Shown here piece after piece: positions 44,554-53,741 of a stretch of 64,000 nucleotides of DNA; the first letter of the stretch is position 1, and each line of letters opens with the position of its first letter. The position numbers were made by a program, and so were the translations under genes. The DNA is from Lachancea thermotolerans CBS 6340 (taxonomy: Eukaryota; Ascomycota; Saccharomycetes; Saccharomycetales; Saccharomycetaceae). A model generated the notes under the pieces. That model made no database searches, was not told the origin of the DNA, and saw only the letters and a list, made by a program, of their open reading frames with translations. The stretch covers positions 930,001 to 994,000 of the forward strand of contig NC_013080.1 of NCBI RefSeq assembly GCF_000142805.1, written 5' to 3'.

Positions 44554-45435
44554 ATGTCCGGATATCAGCATTTGTCAAAGGCTGGCTCACGTTTTTTGAA
44601 ACAGGTCGAAAGGCGGCCGAAACACCTGGTAGACCATTTTAAAAAGTTCGAAGAGAAATCAATGCCTTCGTTCTTGGTCCCATCGATTCCGCGTGTGGAG
44701 AATGACCAAAAGTTCCAGTCAGTACGCGAGTGGGTTTTTATGCCAGGAGACCGCGTTGTGATAACGAGGGGAAGATGGAAAGGTCAAATCTCAGTAATTC
44801 AACAACATGACAAAGAGACAAATGGTTTCATTTTAGATGAGAATGGGCCAACGAAAACCGTTCCCGTCCCTAAACAGTTTTGGTCTGAGGGTCAGAACTC
44901 ACACATGGTAACATTTCCAATCGCAGTCGAGAAAAAAGACCTTAAACTTGTTGCCGATATTGACGACCCAGCAGCACCGGGCCAGACAAAGACTGTGGCT
45001 GTCAGAGACATTGTATTCAAGGGATCATACTTTGACGAAAATTACAAGCAACGTATGCCTTTTAGATGTGTCTCTGGGCAAGAAGATCTTGTTATTCCAT
45101 GGCCTAGACCTGAGCCTAAGGCAGATGCTGAATTAGCCACGCCAGCTGAAGTTGCGCGCGAGCAAACCTTTTGGGTCGAAAGCATTGCCAAAAACCCAAT
45201 TCCAGAGGGCGCGCTGCTCACCGTCCGCAACCCACACTCAAAATGGAGAAGAGGGACTCTGTCAGCTAGAGACATCGCAAAGCTAGTTGCACCAAAGATG
45301 CCATTGACCAAGACCAAGAAAGCCTACATAGCGGAGCAGAAGGAGCTTGCTGCCGCACCAAGGCGCAAGCTCACGTCCGAGGACAAGGAGCTAATTGGCT
45401 CCAAGATTTTCCAGCACTTGAAGCAACACCTTTGA
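44554..45435 (+). CDS. MRPL40: Mitochondrial large-subunit ribosomal protein uL24m (Mrpl40)
   Basis: Component of the mitochondrial 54S subunit, homologue of bacterial L24. The 293-residue product (S. cerevisiae YPL173W, 297) carries the KOW motif in FMPGDRVVITRGRWKGQISVIQQHD (about residues 62-86) and large mitochondrion-specific extensions on both sides, as in the yeast protein. The N-terminus is basic (KAGSRFLKQVERRPKHLVDHF), suited to mitochondrial targeting. It lies between CDC31 and HNT3, an expected interleaving of the two ancestral tracks. Start at 44554 is the first ATG. Confidence 0.95.
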   Translation: MSGYQHLSKAGSRFLKQVERRPKHLVDHFKKFEEKSMPSFLVPSIPRVENDQKFQSVREWVFMPGDRVVITRGRWKGQISVIQQHDKETNGFILDENGPTKTVPVPKQFWSEGQNSHMVTFPIAVEKKDLKLVADIDDPAAPGQTKTVAVRDIVFKGSYFDENYKQRMPFRCVSGQEDLVIPWPRPEPKADAELATPAEVAREQTFWVESIAKNPIPEGALLTVRNPHSKWRRGTLSARDIAKLVAPKMPLTKTKKAYIAEQKELAAAPRRKLTSEDKELIGSKIFQHLKQHL

Positions 45436-45612
45436 GTGTGTCGACGTTGTAAATAAGATTTACCATTTTCGCATGTACATAGCATTCCCAATTCCTTAAC
45501 GAGATCATAGCCGCGAGGAAAGTTATTGATTATCTTCGATGAAATAATTATCAAATTTCCGATGCCTACATTAATGCTACTTCCGCCTTTGGAGAAGCCC
45601 TGAGAACCTATA

Positions 45613-46254
45613 ATGTCTTTCAGATACGTTTTGAAAAACTATATAGTTGAGCCGCAACTCTATCCAGATGAAGTGTTGTTTTTCGATTCACACGCAGTCA
45701 TCATAAAGGACGCGTTCCCTAAGAGTCAATTTCATTTTTTGATCCTTCCCAGAGATCTTAAAATTACATGGACCGATCCCACCTCCCTTAGCGCCGAGCA
45801 AAAGAGCAAGTTACAAGGCTATGTCGATTGGGCTCTTACTCGCGCTTTTGAAGATTTTACTAAAAGTTATACGTTTAGCAAAGAAGGAATGATTCCTTTC
45901 GAGAAAAAGTACCAATTTGAAGATAAACAATTCTTTATTGATAAATTTACTCAAGTAGGGATTCATAGTGTACCTTCTCTTAAAAACTTGCACATTCACG
46001 TCATGACGAAGGACTTCTACTCTGATAGAATGAAGAATAAAAAGCATTATAACTCCTTCAATACAACTTTTTTCGTGAATTGGAGACGCCTTCCTTTGGA
46101 GGAGAGCCCAGATGCTACTTATTTGGAGAATGAAGTTATCAAAAAGACAGATCTCAAGTGCTGCTACTGTAAGAAGAATTTTAAAAACCGCTTCTCGGAG
46201 CTCAAGCTACATCTAGATCGTGAGTTTAAGGTGAGATTCACAAATCAAAGTTGA
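45613..46254 (+). CDS. HNT3: DNA 5'-adenylate hydrolase Hnt3 (aprataxin)
   Basis: Removes AMP left on DNA 5' ends by abortive ligation. The 213-residue product (S. cerevisiae YOR258W, 217) has the HIT domain (about residues 10-140) with the histidine triad region LHIHVMTKD, H127 and H129 visible, and a C-terminal C2HE/C2H2-type zinc finger, CCYCKKNFKNRFSELKLHLDREF (about 182-204), which contacts DNA. The FHA domain of animal aprataxin is absent, as in other fungi. It is convergent with RPT4 with 16 bases between the stops. Confidence 0.95.
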   Translation: MSFRYVLKNYIVEPQLYPDEVLFFDSHAVIIKDAFPKSQFHFLILPRDLKITWTDPTSLSAEQKSKLQGYVDWALTRAFEDFTKSYTFSKEGMIPFEKKYQFEDKQFFIDKFTQVGIHSVPSLKNLHIHVMTKDFYSDRMKNKKHYNSFNTTFFVNWRRLPLEESPDATYLENEVIKKTDLKCCYCKKNFKNRFSELKLHLDREFKVRFTNQS

Positions 46255-46270
46255 TTAAATACATGGTTGC

Positions 46271-47572
46271 CTAAAGCTTTTGATATTCAATCTTGCCTTC
46301 AAGTTTCTTGACTTCAGCCACTTTCCTCACGGCTTTCATCAAATCATCCTGAATAATATGGTCACGGTCGTCTCTAATAGCGAAGAAGCCAGCTTCTGTG
46401 ATACAGTTTCTGATATCTGCACCATTGAAGCCATCGCTCATTTTAACTGCTGCTTCAAAGTCGAACTCGCCTGCCTTCTTCACTTTAGCGCTATGAATTT
46501 TGAAAATCTCAAATCTGCCTGTTTCATTAGGCAGGTTAATCTCGATCTTACGATCCAATCTTCCAGGCCTCAGTAGAGCGGGATCTAGTGTATCAGGTCT
46601 GTTCGTGGCCATGATGATCTTAGTTTGGCCCAGGTTATCGAAACCATCCATTTGTGTCAGAAGCTCCATTAATGTACGCTGGATTTCACGATCCGCCGAA
46701 GTACCCTCACTAAATCTTCTACCACCGATGGCGTCAATTTCATCCATGAAAATTATGCAGGGTTCATGCTCTTTGGCGTAAGCAAACATCTCCCGAATGA
46801 TACGGGCGGACTCACCAATATACTTGTCCACAATACCTGAAGCTGGTGAAAAAATGAAGTTGGCACCAATTGTGGCAGCAACGGCCTTCGCAAGAAGAGT
46901 TTTACCAGTTCCTGGGGGGCCGTAAAGCAAAACACCTTTAGGAGGCTTGATGCCAACCCTTTGAAATATTTCTGGATTCTTCAATGGCAACTCTATCACT
47001 TCACGCAGCTCTCTGATCTGCTCTGTTAAACCACCGATCCCATCAAATGTAAGATCACCTTGTTCAAAAGAAGTCATGTTGTACACTAATGGATCCGTCT
47101 CACGGGGCAGCACGCGCATAATAGTGAGTGTGGTGATGTCCAGCGTGACTCTGACCCCTTTTTTCAGTTTGGACCGGTCAACTGAGTTGCGGACACCTAC
47201 AATGTAACGTGGACCGGACGAAGCCTTGACAATATACTTTTCTTCGGAAAGCTCCTTCATAACTTCACCAATGAGCTGCCCGATACTTTGTAAGGCCTTA
47301 ATATCGTTTTCTGTTTTCTCATACTCCTTCTCCATGTCTCGTATTCCCTGACGGCGTTGCTTAAGCTGGTCCTCGTAACGCCTATGCTCTGTCAACTTCT
47401 TTTTGAATGCTGTTAGCGCCTTGTTGCGCGCTTCTTGTGCAGGGTCGACCTCTACACGAGCTGGTTCTGTGTCATTTTCGCGTCCTGACGCTCTGTTCTC
47501 GCTGGTAGCATTTCCATCAGCACCTTCGGCGTTCTGGAAAGCAGCCATGAGGGGGTCTTGTTCTTCGCTCAT
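46271..47572 (-). CDS. RPT4: 26S proteasome regulatory ATPase Rpt4
   Basis: One of the six AAA+ subunits of the proteasome base that unfold substrates and open the 20S gate. The 433-residue product (S. cerevisiae 437) has an N-terminal acidic tail and coiled coil (about 45-95), an OB fold, Walker A GPPGTGKT (about 217-224), Walker [13 protein letters not shown] (about 273), the second region of homology [20 protein letters not shown] with arginine fingers, and C-terminal EYQKL without the HbYX motif found in Rpt2, 3 and 5. A PACE-like site lies 80 bases upstream (47652), as expected for Rpn4 control. It is divergent from GCD1 over 255 bases. Confidence 0.98.
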   Translation of the reverse strand: MSEEQDPLMAAFQNAEGADGNATSENRASGRENDTEPARVEVDPAQEARNKALTAFKKKLTEHRRYEDQLKQRRQGIRDMEKEYEKTENDIKALQSIGQLIGEVMKELSEEKYIVKASSGPRYIVGVRNSVDRSKLKKGVRVTLDITTLTIMRVLPRETDPLVYNMTSFEQGDLTFDGIGGLTEQIRELREVIELPLKNPEIFQRVGIKPPKGVLLYGPPGTGKTLLAKAVAATIGANFIFSPASGIVDKYIGESARIIREMFAYAKEHEPCIIFMDEIDAIGGRRFSEGTSADREIQRTLMELLTQMDGFDNLGQTKIIMATNRPDTLDPALLRPGRLDRKIEINLPNETGRFEIFKIHSAKVKKAGEFDFEAAVKMSDGFNGADIRNCITEAGFFAIRDDRDHIIQDDLMKAVRKVAEVKKLEGKIEYQKL

Positions 47573-47651
47573 TTCTTAAAAAGACAGCCCAGAAGTGGTC
47601 GTTCGGGGAATTAACTCTAGAATTAAGCGACTTTGTTTGTCCAATTCCTTC

Positions 47652-47660
47652 GGTGGCGAA
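47652..47660 (+). promoter_or_regulatory. PACE-like Rpn4 site upstream of RPT4
   Basis: GGTGGCGAA differs by one base from the proteasome-associated control element GGTGGCAAA. It is 80 bases from the RPT4 start and 168 bases before GCD1. Position and neighbour make an Rpn4 role likely. Confidence 0.55.
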
Positions 47661-47827
47661 CTCAAGGTTTGACTCAAGTTCCTTAAGTTGGTAATTTTTG
47701 GTAAGAAAGTGTTGATATGTTTTTGTACGAAAGGCAAATTTTTAAAAGAATAGAGCTCATCTCCAAGAACTTTGACGATAGAAAGCTGTGTGCAAACCCC
47801 AAAGCTAAATAGGTCAGGGAGTAAGCA

Positions 47828-49327
47828 ATGGATTTCCAGGCTTTCATCTTTTGCGGGAAGGGCTATAATCTAGCTCCTTTCACTCAAACTAAGGGTGATA
47901 CCGGCGTCTCCAAAGCCCTACTACCAGTCGCAAATAGACACATGATTGAGTATGTGCTTGACTGGTGCGAACAGGCTAACTTCAAAGAGATCAACATCGT
48001 CGCTGACAATGAAGAGATCGACGTGATTCACGAGGCTTTATCAAGCTACATGAAAATTCGCGAGAGTCAATATGAGATTCTAGCCAAAACTCTGGCGCCG
48101 CATCATTCCCAACACTTGAGGAAACCCGTTCCAATCCAATTTATCGCTACCAAGGGAGAAACAACTGGTGCTATTTTGCAGCGAGAGCTTTTGAGCAAGA
48201 TAACTGGTGACTTTGTTCTGTTACCTTGTGACTTCATCACTGATATTCCTCCACAAATCTTCATCGATCAATACCGCAATAAGGACCCTGACAACCTAGC
48301 AATGTCTGTGTCTTACCGCAATACATTCGAAAACATTGACAAGAAGCAGCTCGATTTTTCTTACACTGTTTACTCGGAAAACGAAGACTCTGTCAAACAG
48401 CCAGTGCTATTAGATGTTTACTCCAAGAAAGATGTGGAGAATTCCAAATACCTGCAAATTAGAACACACCTCCTATGGAGATACCCCAATGCATCCGTTT
48501 CCAAAAAGCTGCTCAACTCCTTTGTTTACTTTTGCTCCTATGAACTGGTTGAGTTACTTACAGAGGAGAGCAAGCTCAGCTTTACCTCAGAGACTGAATC
48601 CGAGGAGTTCGAAGATGACACTGTAACTTCAGAATCTCATAGGCAGGTTATAAAGCCAACGCCTTTCAGAAAGAGAAATAAGTTGGTCAAAGATCCCATA
48701 AACTGCTGTAAATCTTTGGCTAAGGTTTTTAGAGACCTGGGAAGACGCTCTTGGCAACACTCGGCACCTCGTGAAACCATTGGGGTTTTCATTCTTCCCT
48801 CGCTAGGATGTTTTATTAGGTCAAATGTTTTGAGCGCGTACATGGAAGCAAACAGATACATGCTAAGAATGAAGGCATCAATGTTGGCTGCTCAAGGAGC
48901 ACCTGCGATCGGTAACTCGGCTGTTGGCGCAGATTCTGTTGTCGGTGCGGAGTGCAGCATATCCGAAAAGACAAGTGTTAAGCTTTCTGTTCTGGGAAAG
49001 AATTGCAAAATCGGCAAACGTTGCCGCATAGTGGGATGTGTTATCCTCGATGGTGTAGAAATTGATGATGAGTGCATTCTAGAAAACGCAGTTATTGGTA
49101 ATTTTACTAAAATAGGCAAGAAGTGCAAACTCACGAATTCGTATGTTGAGGGCTCTTACATTGTCAATTCTCGGACCGTCTTGAAAGGCGAAACGTTGAC
49201 TCACATTTTTATAGAGGAAAGTGAAGACACTTCTGATTCATTAGAATCATCAGAGGAAGAAGACACCAGTGAATACAGTGATGACTACGACGATGAATTT
49301 GAAGATGACGGATTATTTGAACGCTAA
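47828..49327 (+). CDS. GCD1: Translation initiation factor eIF2B gamma subunit Gcd1
   Basis: Regulatory/catalytic-core subunit of eIF2B, the guanine nucleotide exchange factor for eIF2 and target of general amino-acid control. The 499-residue product is shorter than S. cerevisiae Gcd1 (578). It shows the pyrophosphorylase-like domain (AFIFCGKGYNLAPFTQTKGD at 4-23, then SKALLPVANRHMIEYVLDW), a middle segment with a low-complexity acidic stretch (TSETESEEFEDDT, about 257) and the left-handed beta-helix of hexapeptide repeats (about 360-470: NSAVGADSVVGAECSISEKT and onward). An acidic tail with repeated E/D closes the protein. Part of the shortening seems to be in the middle region. Confidence 0.95.
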   Translation: MDFQAFIFCGKGYNLAPFTQTKGDTGVSKALLPVANRHMIEYVLDWCEQANFKEINIVADNEEIDVIHEALSSYMKIRESQYEILAKTLAPHHSQHLRKPVPIQFIATKGETTGAILQRELLSKITGDFVLLPCDFITDIPPQIFIDQYRNKDPDNLAMSVSYRNTFENIDKKQLDFSYTVYSENEDSVKQPVLLDVYSKKDVENSKYLQIRTHLLWRYPNASVSKKLLNSFVYFCSYELVELLTEESKLSFTSETESEEFEDDTVTSESHRQVIKPTPFRKRNKLVKDPINCCKSLAKVFRDLGRRSWQHSAPRETIGVFILPSLGCFIRSNVLSAYMEANRYMLRMKASMLAAQGAPAIGNSAVGADSVVGAECSISEKTSVKLSVLGKNCKIGKRCRIVGCVILDGVEIDDECILENAVIGNFTKIGKKCKLTNSYVEGSYIVNSRTVLKGETLTHIFIEESEDTSDSLESSEEEDTSEYSDDYDDEFEDDGLFER

Positions 49328-49432
49328 AAAACAAAAGTGCCCAAAATATAGGGAGTATCGAATTGAGCGGGCCCTGTCTTGTCCGTTATTTGATGTTGTG
49401 AATATCATGAGTTTAGTATTTACAAGAGAGTT

Positions 49433-50761
49433 TTATACACGTAGTTTTTTATCGTTTTCCTTCTCGAACAGCCAGTCCCATCTGCCTTTCTTGTGAAGAA
49501 TCGCTAATATCAAGACAGCCGGAAGGTGTAAGACACTTACCCAAAACGTCTTCCTTGCGTAAACATTAGCAAGTGCGATTCCTTTATTAAATTTGACCCT
49601 ATCCTTAAGAACTTTGGCAGAGTAGTTGATCCTTTGTTGCCACCAAAATTTGCAAGCCCAAAACGACAACCATGCGTTGACGACAGCTGAGTCCAGCTGA
49701 TAATACCAATCAGTCACATCAAAATAAGAGAGGCCGAAACATAATGGAAACATTAGAAGAGAGTACCTGAAAGCAACCCTTGCATTTAATTTAGGGTTTT
49801 TCCAGCATGTCATTACGTATCCTGCGTCTTTGTACTCACTCCTGATGTTGTGGCTCAAAGTATTGAAGTGTGGGAACTGCCATGCGTATAAAAAGCCAGC
49901 CAGACACCAGCCACCTGGGTGACTGAGGGGACTGGCAGCGCACCATCCCATAAGAGGGGGAATCGCACCAACAAGAGCGCCAACCCATGTGTTGATAATG
50001 TGTTTTCTTTTTAGGGAAGTGTAGATCCACGCATATAGCGCAATATTTGTTGCCCCCAGTACTGCAACAGTTGTGTTCACCCCACAGTATAAGATTGAGA
50101 CACCCAACGTTCCTGCAACAGCAGCAAACTTGTACGCTTGGCCCGGAGTTAACAACCCGCGAACCACGGGCCGTGCCTGCGTGCGAACCATGCGTCGATC
50201 AAAATCTGGTTCCCTTCCCATATTTATGGCATTGGCGGAAGAAGAACACAACGCAGTACCAGCGGTCAGCGACAGAAGTTCCAGTACCGTAGCAGGAAAC
50301 GGGCTTAACGCGTAAGAACATATGCAGCTGAGCATTACCAAAACTGTCAGCCTGGGCTTAGATAATTGGATGTATGTTTTGATTAGCTTTTCCGTGGCTA
50401 TCTTGTTTCCGACTTTCGTGTGCGCACGAAGCCTCTTTCTTTCTTCAGGGTCAACGCTTTTGACATTAAAAGGTGCGTGGGCCGGGGCAGATGTGTCGTC
50501 TGTACAGCTGAGTGCCTTACGGGCTGAGTCGGCAATTGTGACACCTGAATCTTTGACTTTGTCAGCAGATATATTAGGTGAAAATTCAATAGGCGAGGTG
50601 TTCAGTGGGACCGAGGTTCTCTTCCGCCTGTTATCGGTGCTGTAGTGTCGGTAATACAGGCTGAACCGCCTCACGCCGCTAGTACTCAAATAACTGCTTG
50701 AAACTGATCGCGCAAAAACAGTTTTTAGCAGCAGCACATTCGCCACGTTTACGGGTGTCAT
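49433..50761 (-). CDS. COX10: Heme A:farnesyltransferase Cox10
   Basis: Converts heme B to heme O in the mitochondrial inner membrane, needed to assemble cytochrome c oxidase. The 442-residue product (S. cerevisiae YPL172C, 462) has a presequence-like N-terminus (VFARSVSSSYLSTSGVRRFS), then a UbiA-type prenyltransferase core of about eight membrane segments from residue about 130. The prenyl-diphosphate/Mg2+ site is NAINMGREPDFDRRMVRTQARP, with the N-x(3)-D type acidic residues, and the second motif region contains KRKHIINTWVGALVGAIPPLMGW. The long frame begins 29 codons upstream at a TTG; ATG at 50761 is used. Confidence 0.95.
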   Translation of the reverse strand: MTPVNVANVLLLKTVFARSVSSSYLSTSGVRRFSLYYRHYSTDNRRKRTSVPLNTSPIEFSPNISADKVKDSGVTIADSARKALSCTDDTSAPAHAPFNVKSVDPEERKRLRAHTKVGNKIATEKLIKTYIQLSKPRLTVLVMLSCICSYALSPFPATVLELLSLTAGTALCSSSANAINMGREPDFDRRMVRTQARPVVRGLLTPGQAYKFAAVAGTLGVSILYCGVNTTVAVLGATNIALYAWIYTSLKRKHIINTWVGALVGAIPPLMGWCAASPLSHPGGWCLAGFLYAWQFPHFNTLSHNIRSEYKDAGYVMTCWKNPKLNARVAFRYSLLMFPLCFGLSYFDVTDWYYQLDSAVVNAWLSFWACKFWWQQRINYSAKVLKDRVKFNKGIALANVYARKTFWVSVLHLPAVLILAILHKKGRWDWLFEKENDKKLRV

Positions 50762-50946
50762 CAGCAAGCTGCCAGAACGTAGATCGGCCACTTGTTGCTG
50801 CTCGATGGGTTTCGATGTCTTGTCCGTGAAATTTTTGAGACTTCTCAATATAAGCCCGCCGCGGCAGGGGTCTAAGAAGTTAGCACGTGAATGGCAGACT
50901 AGACTTTTAGACTAGTCGCTATGAACTATACTATTTGCCTATATCG

Positions 50947-51948
50947 CTAAGGTGCTGATGCTATGTCGTCAGCAGTAGTTTTCTCGTCTTTGCCATCGAC
51001 TTCGGGCTTTTCGCTTTCAGTATCTGGCTTATTCTTGAGCTGTGTTTTCGCATTTTGGATCTTGTTCTCGATCAGGTTGTCGAAGGCAATGATAGCTCTG
51101 ACGAGATTGCTTACATAAATCACCATGAGCTCGTCGTTCGTCTTGACGGCAAGGGCTTTTTGGAGAGTGCTGGATGCGTTGGTGAGCATCTGGGGATCCA
51201 GTTCAGCCATTTCGTCTTCGTCCGGTACCCCGAGGTTTGGCAACAAGTTAAACACGTCCTGGAGCTTGCCTAGAATAACGTGGTTGACGGGGAGCTGTCC
51301 TTCACTGACCTTAGTGAGGTAGCTTGCAATGCCGCTGAGCTTTGTTTGAAGGCCCTGCAGCGACTTCAGCTGGTTGGTCAGTTTGATAGAGAGGCCTCCG
51401 GCGGCCTGGTCGCGCACGTCCCGCAACAGGTGCTCAACACCAATCTCTTCTGCCTCTTCCGCCTCGATGGACGAGGGCAAGTGCAGAAACGTCTTTTCTG
51501 TGGAAGTGCCGTCGTCCTTTACCTGCTCCACAGCCATGTATGCGGTCGTGGGAAGCCCCACGCTCTCCTGTTTCACATCCACAATCAGTAACAGCGGGTT
51601 GCTGCTGGTGTATTTCTTGAACACGTCGTTTATTTTGAGATCCGCAGACTTTAGCTTAGGTCCACTGTGGTACCAACCCACCAGTTTCTCTTTGGCGTTG
51701 ATCTTCTTGCACATTTCGTTCATGCTCTCTATGTAGTTGTGGTCCAAGAACCACACATCAGGGTTCTTTTCGTCTTCCTCGAATGGCAGGGCAAACGAGT
51801 TCGTCACCCTCACCGTGGAAGAGCTGCTGTCACCCAGAATAACACCAACACATCTTTTGCCTTGAGGCGTATTTATACGGCGGTAATGGTCCAAAACCGA
51901 TAGTAGGACTAACGGCGCGACTGTGACACTGTCGTGATTGAGAGACAT
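50947..51948 (-). CDS. RPN8: 26S proteasome lid subunit Rpn8
   Basis: MPN-domain subunit that pairs with the deubiquitinase Rpn11 in the proteasome lid. The 333-residue product (S. cerevisiae 338) starts [22 protein letters not shown], matching the homologue exactly in register. It has the MPN fold with [10 protein letters not shown] instead of the JAMM zinc motif, so it is catalytically inactive as in all Rpn8 proteins, then a helical C-terminal half and an acidic/lysine tail. An in-frame ATG at 52059 would add 37 residues, but that stretch contains the perfect PACE element and no homology, so the start at 51948 is chosen. Divergent from GPN2. Confidence 0.96.
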   Translation of the reverse strand: MSLNHDSVTVAPLVLLSVLDHYRRINTPQGKRCVGVILGDSSSSTVRVTNSFALPFEEDEKNPDVWFLDHNYIESMNEMCKKINAKEKLVGWYHSGPKLKSADLKINDVFKKYTSSNPLLLIVDVKQESVGLPTTAYMAVEQVKDDGTSTEKTFLHLPSSIEAEEAEEIGVEHLLRDVRDQAAGGLSIKLTNQLKSLQGLQTKLSGIASYLTKVSEGQLPVNHVILGKLQDVFNLLPNLGVPDEDEMAELDPQMLTNASSTLQKALAVKTNDELMVIYVSNLVRAIIAFDNLIENKIQNAKTQLKNKPDTESEKPEVDGKDEKTTADDIASAP

Positions 51949-52336
51949 GATTCCACTGGCCCTGTTGTGTGCTTGAGATCCTCCTGGGCTATTGTACTCG
52001 AATGTCCCGAGTTTGATGGTTAGTTTGCCACCTTTAATCTGGGAACCTTTCATTGACATTTAGGATTCGTATATCATGATGTTTGCTCATTCAGAGGAAC
52101 TGGGAATCTTCTGCGTATCGTGACACTATACACCTTTCGGAGGTATATTATGTGGCTGATGTGTTCAACTAGACACTGCCGTCTAGTCTTCAATCCTTGA
52201 AACTACGCGACTTTTTTGTTTTCGAAGTGATTAATGCTGACATTTAAGTTCTCGAACTGAAAAACTTCGATGAGCTTGATCCAGTTAGCGTGAAAGAATC
52301 TGTGTATCTTACAATCGAGACTGTTTATCGCAAGCT
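51949..52336. promoter_or_regulatory. Divergent RPN8-GPN2 promoter
   Basis: About 390 bases serving both genes. The PACE at 52024-52032 is on the RPN8 side. The rest is moderately AT-rich without another motif I trust. Confidence 0.55.
52024..52032 (-). promoter_or_regulatory. Perfect PACE (Rpn4 site) upstream of RPN8
   Basis: On the minus strand the sequence is GGTGGCAAA, the exact proteasome-associated control element, 76 bases upstream of the chosen RPN8 ATG. Rpn4 binds it to co-induce proteasome genes. It falls inside an accidental in-frame extension of the RPN8 frame. Confidence 0.8.
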
Positions 52337-53380
52337 ATGCCATTTGGACAAATTGTAATTGGACCTCCAGGGTCAGGAAAATCGACTTACTGTCACGGCT
52401 GCCTCCAGTTCTTCAACGCTATTGGACGGCATGCTCAGGTGGTGAATATGGATCCTGCGAATGATATGCTTCCGTACCCCTGTGCAGTGGACATTCGAGA
52501 CTTCATTACGCTAGAGGAAATCATGGCTGAGCAGCAGCTAGGGCCAAATGGCGGGCTAATGTACGCTCTCGAGTCAGTGGATAAGTCGGTAGACCTATTT
52601 GTGCTACAGGTTAAGTCGCTTGTGCAGGACGAGCGGGCGTACGTAATTTTCGACTGCCCCGGGCAGGTAGAGCTTTTTACCCACCACTCTGCACTGTTTA
52701 GGATTTTCAAGCGGCTAGAGAAGGAGCTGGACCTGCGCTTGTGCGTGGTCAACTTAATCGACTGCATATACGTGACATCGCCCTCGCAATACGTGTCGAT
52801 TCTGTTGCTGGCGCTGAGGTCGATGCTAATGATGGATTTGCCACATATCAACGTGCTGTCCAAGATCGATATGCTTAAGTCGTATGGTCCACTGCCCATG
52901 CGTCTCGACTATTACACTGAGGCTCAGGAGCTAGAGTACCTGCAGCCCTTTGTAGAACAGGAAAGTTCTAGCGTTCTCGGCAAAAAATACAGCCGTCTTA
53001 CAGAAACTATCGGCGAAATGGTGTCGGACTTCAACCTTGTGTCCTTCGAGGTGCTCTGTGTGGATGACAAGCAGAGCATGATTTCGTTGCAGAGCGTTGT
53101 GGACAAGGCTAACGGTTATATCTTTGGCGCCTCGGAAGTTGGAGGAGATACTGTATGGGCTGAATCAACCAGACAGGGTGCATCAATGGTCACCTACGAT
53201 GCTCAAGAACGTTGGATCGACAACAAAGAGGCCTACGATAAACAGGAGCGCGAGGCTCGCGAACAACTCCTCCGGGAGCAGAAATTACAAGAAAAGGAGG
53301 TTGATGTCGATGCAGACGGTGAATGGGAACAGGCTTTGAAAGATTGGGAAGAGCAGCGTGGACTGAACTACGTCAAGTAA
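52337..53380 (+). CDS. GPN2: GPN-loop GTPase Gpn2
   Basis: A GPN-loop GTPase needed for nuclear import and assembly of RNA polymerase II and III. The 347-residue product has the same length as S. cerevisiae YOR262W. The G1 P-loop is GPPGSGKST at 9-17, the defining Gly-Pro-Asn loop is at 69-71 (QLGPNGGL), the G3 motif region DCPGQVELF is near 110-118 and the G4-type specificity motif NVLSKIDML is near 170-180. The C-terminus is a charged coiled-coil-like helix (about 295-340) ending in a conserved tail. It contrasts with Npa3/Gpn1 by its shorter length. Confidence 0.96.
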   Translation: MPFGQIVIGPPGSGKSTYCHGCLQFFNAIGRHAQVVNMDPANDMLPYPCAVDIRDFITLEEIMAEQQLGPNGGLMYALESVDKSVDLFVLQVKSLVQDERAYVIFDCPGQVELFTHHSALFRIFKRLEKELDLRLCVVNLIDCIYVTSPSQYVSILLLALRSMLMMDLPHINVLSKIDMLKSYGPLPMRLDYYTEAQELEYLQPFVEQESSSVLGKKYSRLTETIGEMVSDFNLVSFEVLCVDDKQSMISLQSVVDKANGYIFGASEVGGDTVWAESTRQGASMVTYDAQERWIDNKEAYDKQEREAREQLLREQKLQEKEVDVDADGEWEQALKDWEEQRGLNYVK

Positions 53381-53741
53381 GGACGCAGACTCTCCCACTT
53401 TCCCACTGCATCACGTGCACTTAAATCTAGTCACGTGTGGGACCCAAAGTGAGCCAGCCATTTTATTTTAAACAGCGTCAGAGCCCAGCAAACAGCTCAA
53501 AGCTAAGTCACGCATGATTCGAGGGGCTTGCTTCGTTGCCTGTGCTGCTGGTGATTGTTTCATTAGCGCCAACAACCAGAGCCTAAATTGGTAACAAAGC
53601 AAGCAGGTCCCTGTTGCGATGGAGAGCTGCGAGAGAAAGTAGTATAAGAGAGTTGCGGTGAGGAATGTGCAGGAACCATGTCAGCCAATTCTTCGTGGGG
53701 TCTAGAAAACATTTGTATGAAACTGAGGTCTAACCCTCAAA
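53381..53741 (+). promoter_or_regulatory. DSE3 promoter region
   Basis: Contains paired CACGTG E-boxes at 53412-53417 and 53432-53437 (each preceded by T, 20 bases apart), and several Ace2/Swi5-type CCAGC cores: AGCCAGCC at 53452-53459, CCCAGCA near 53484-53490 and GCTGGT at 53547-53552 (complement ACCAGC). DSE3 in S. cerevisiae is a daughter-specific gene driven by Ace2. Confidence 0.45.

Noticed and set aside
51949-52059. In-frame upstream ATG giving a 370-residue RPN8
   Set aside because: The added residues have no similarity to Rpn8, while the conserved N-terminus begins exactly at 51948 and the stretch contains the PACE promoter site.
53412-53500. Possible point centromere (CDEI-like TCACGTG pair)
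   Set aside because: No AT-rich CDEII of the right length and no CDEIII (TTCCGAA core) follows; same for the GTCACATG at 6410 and 55079.
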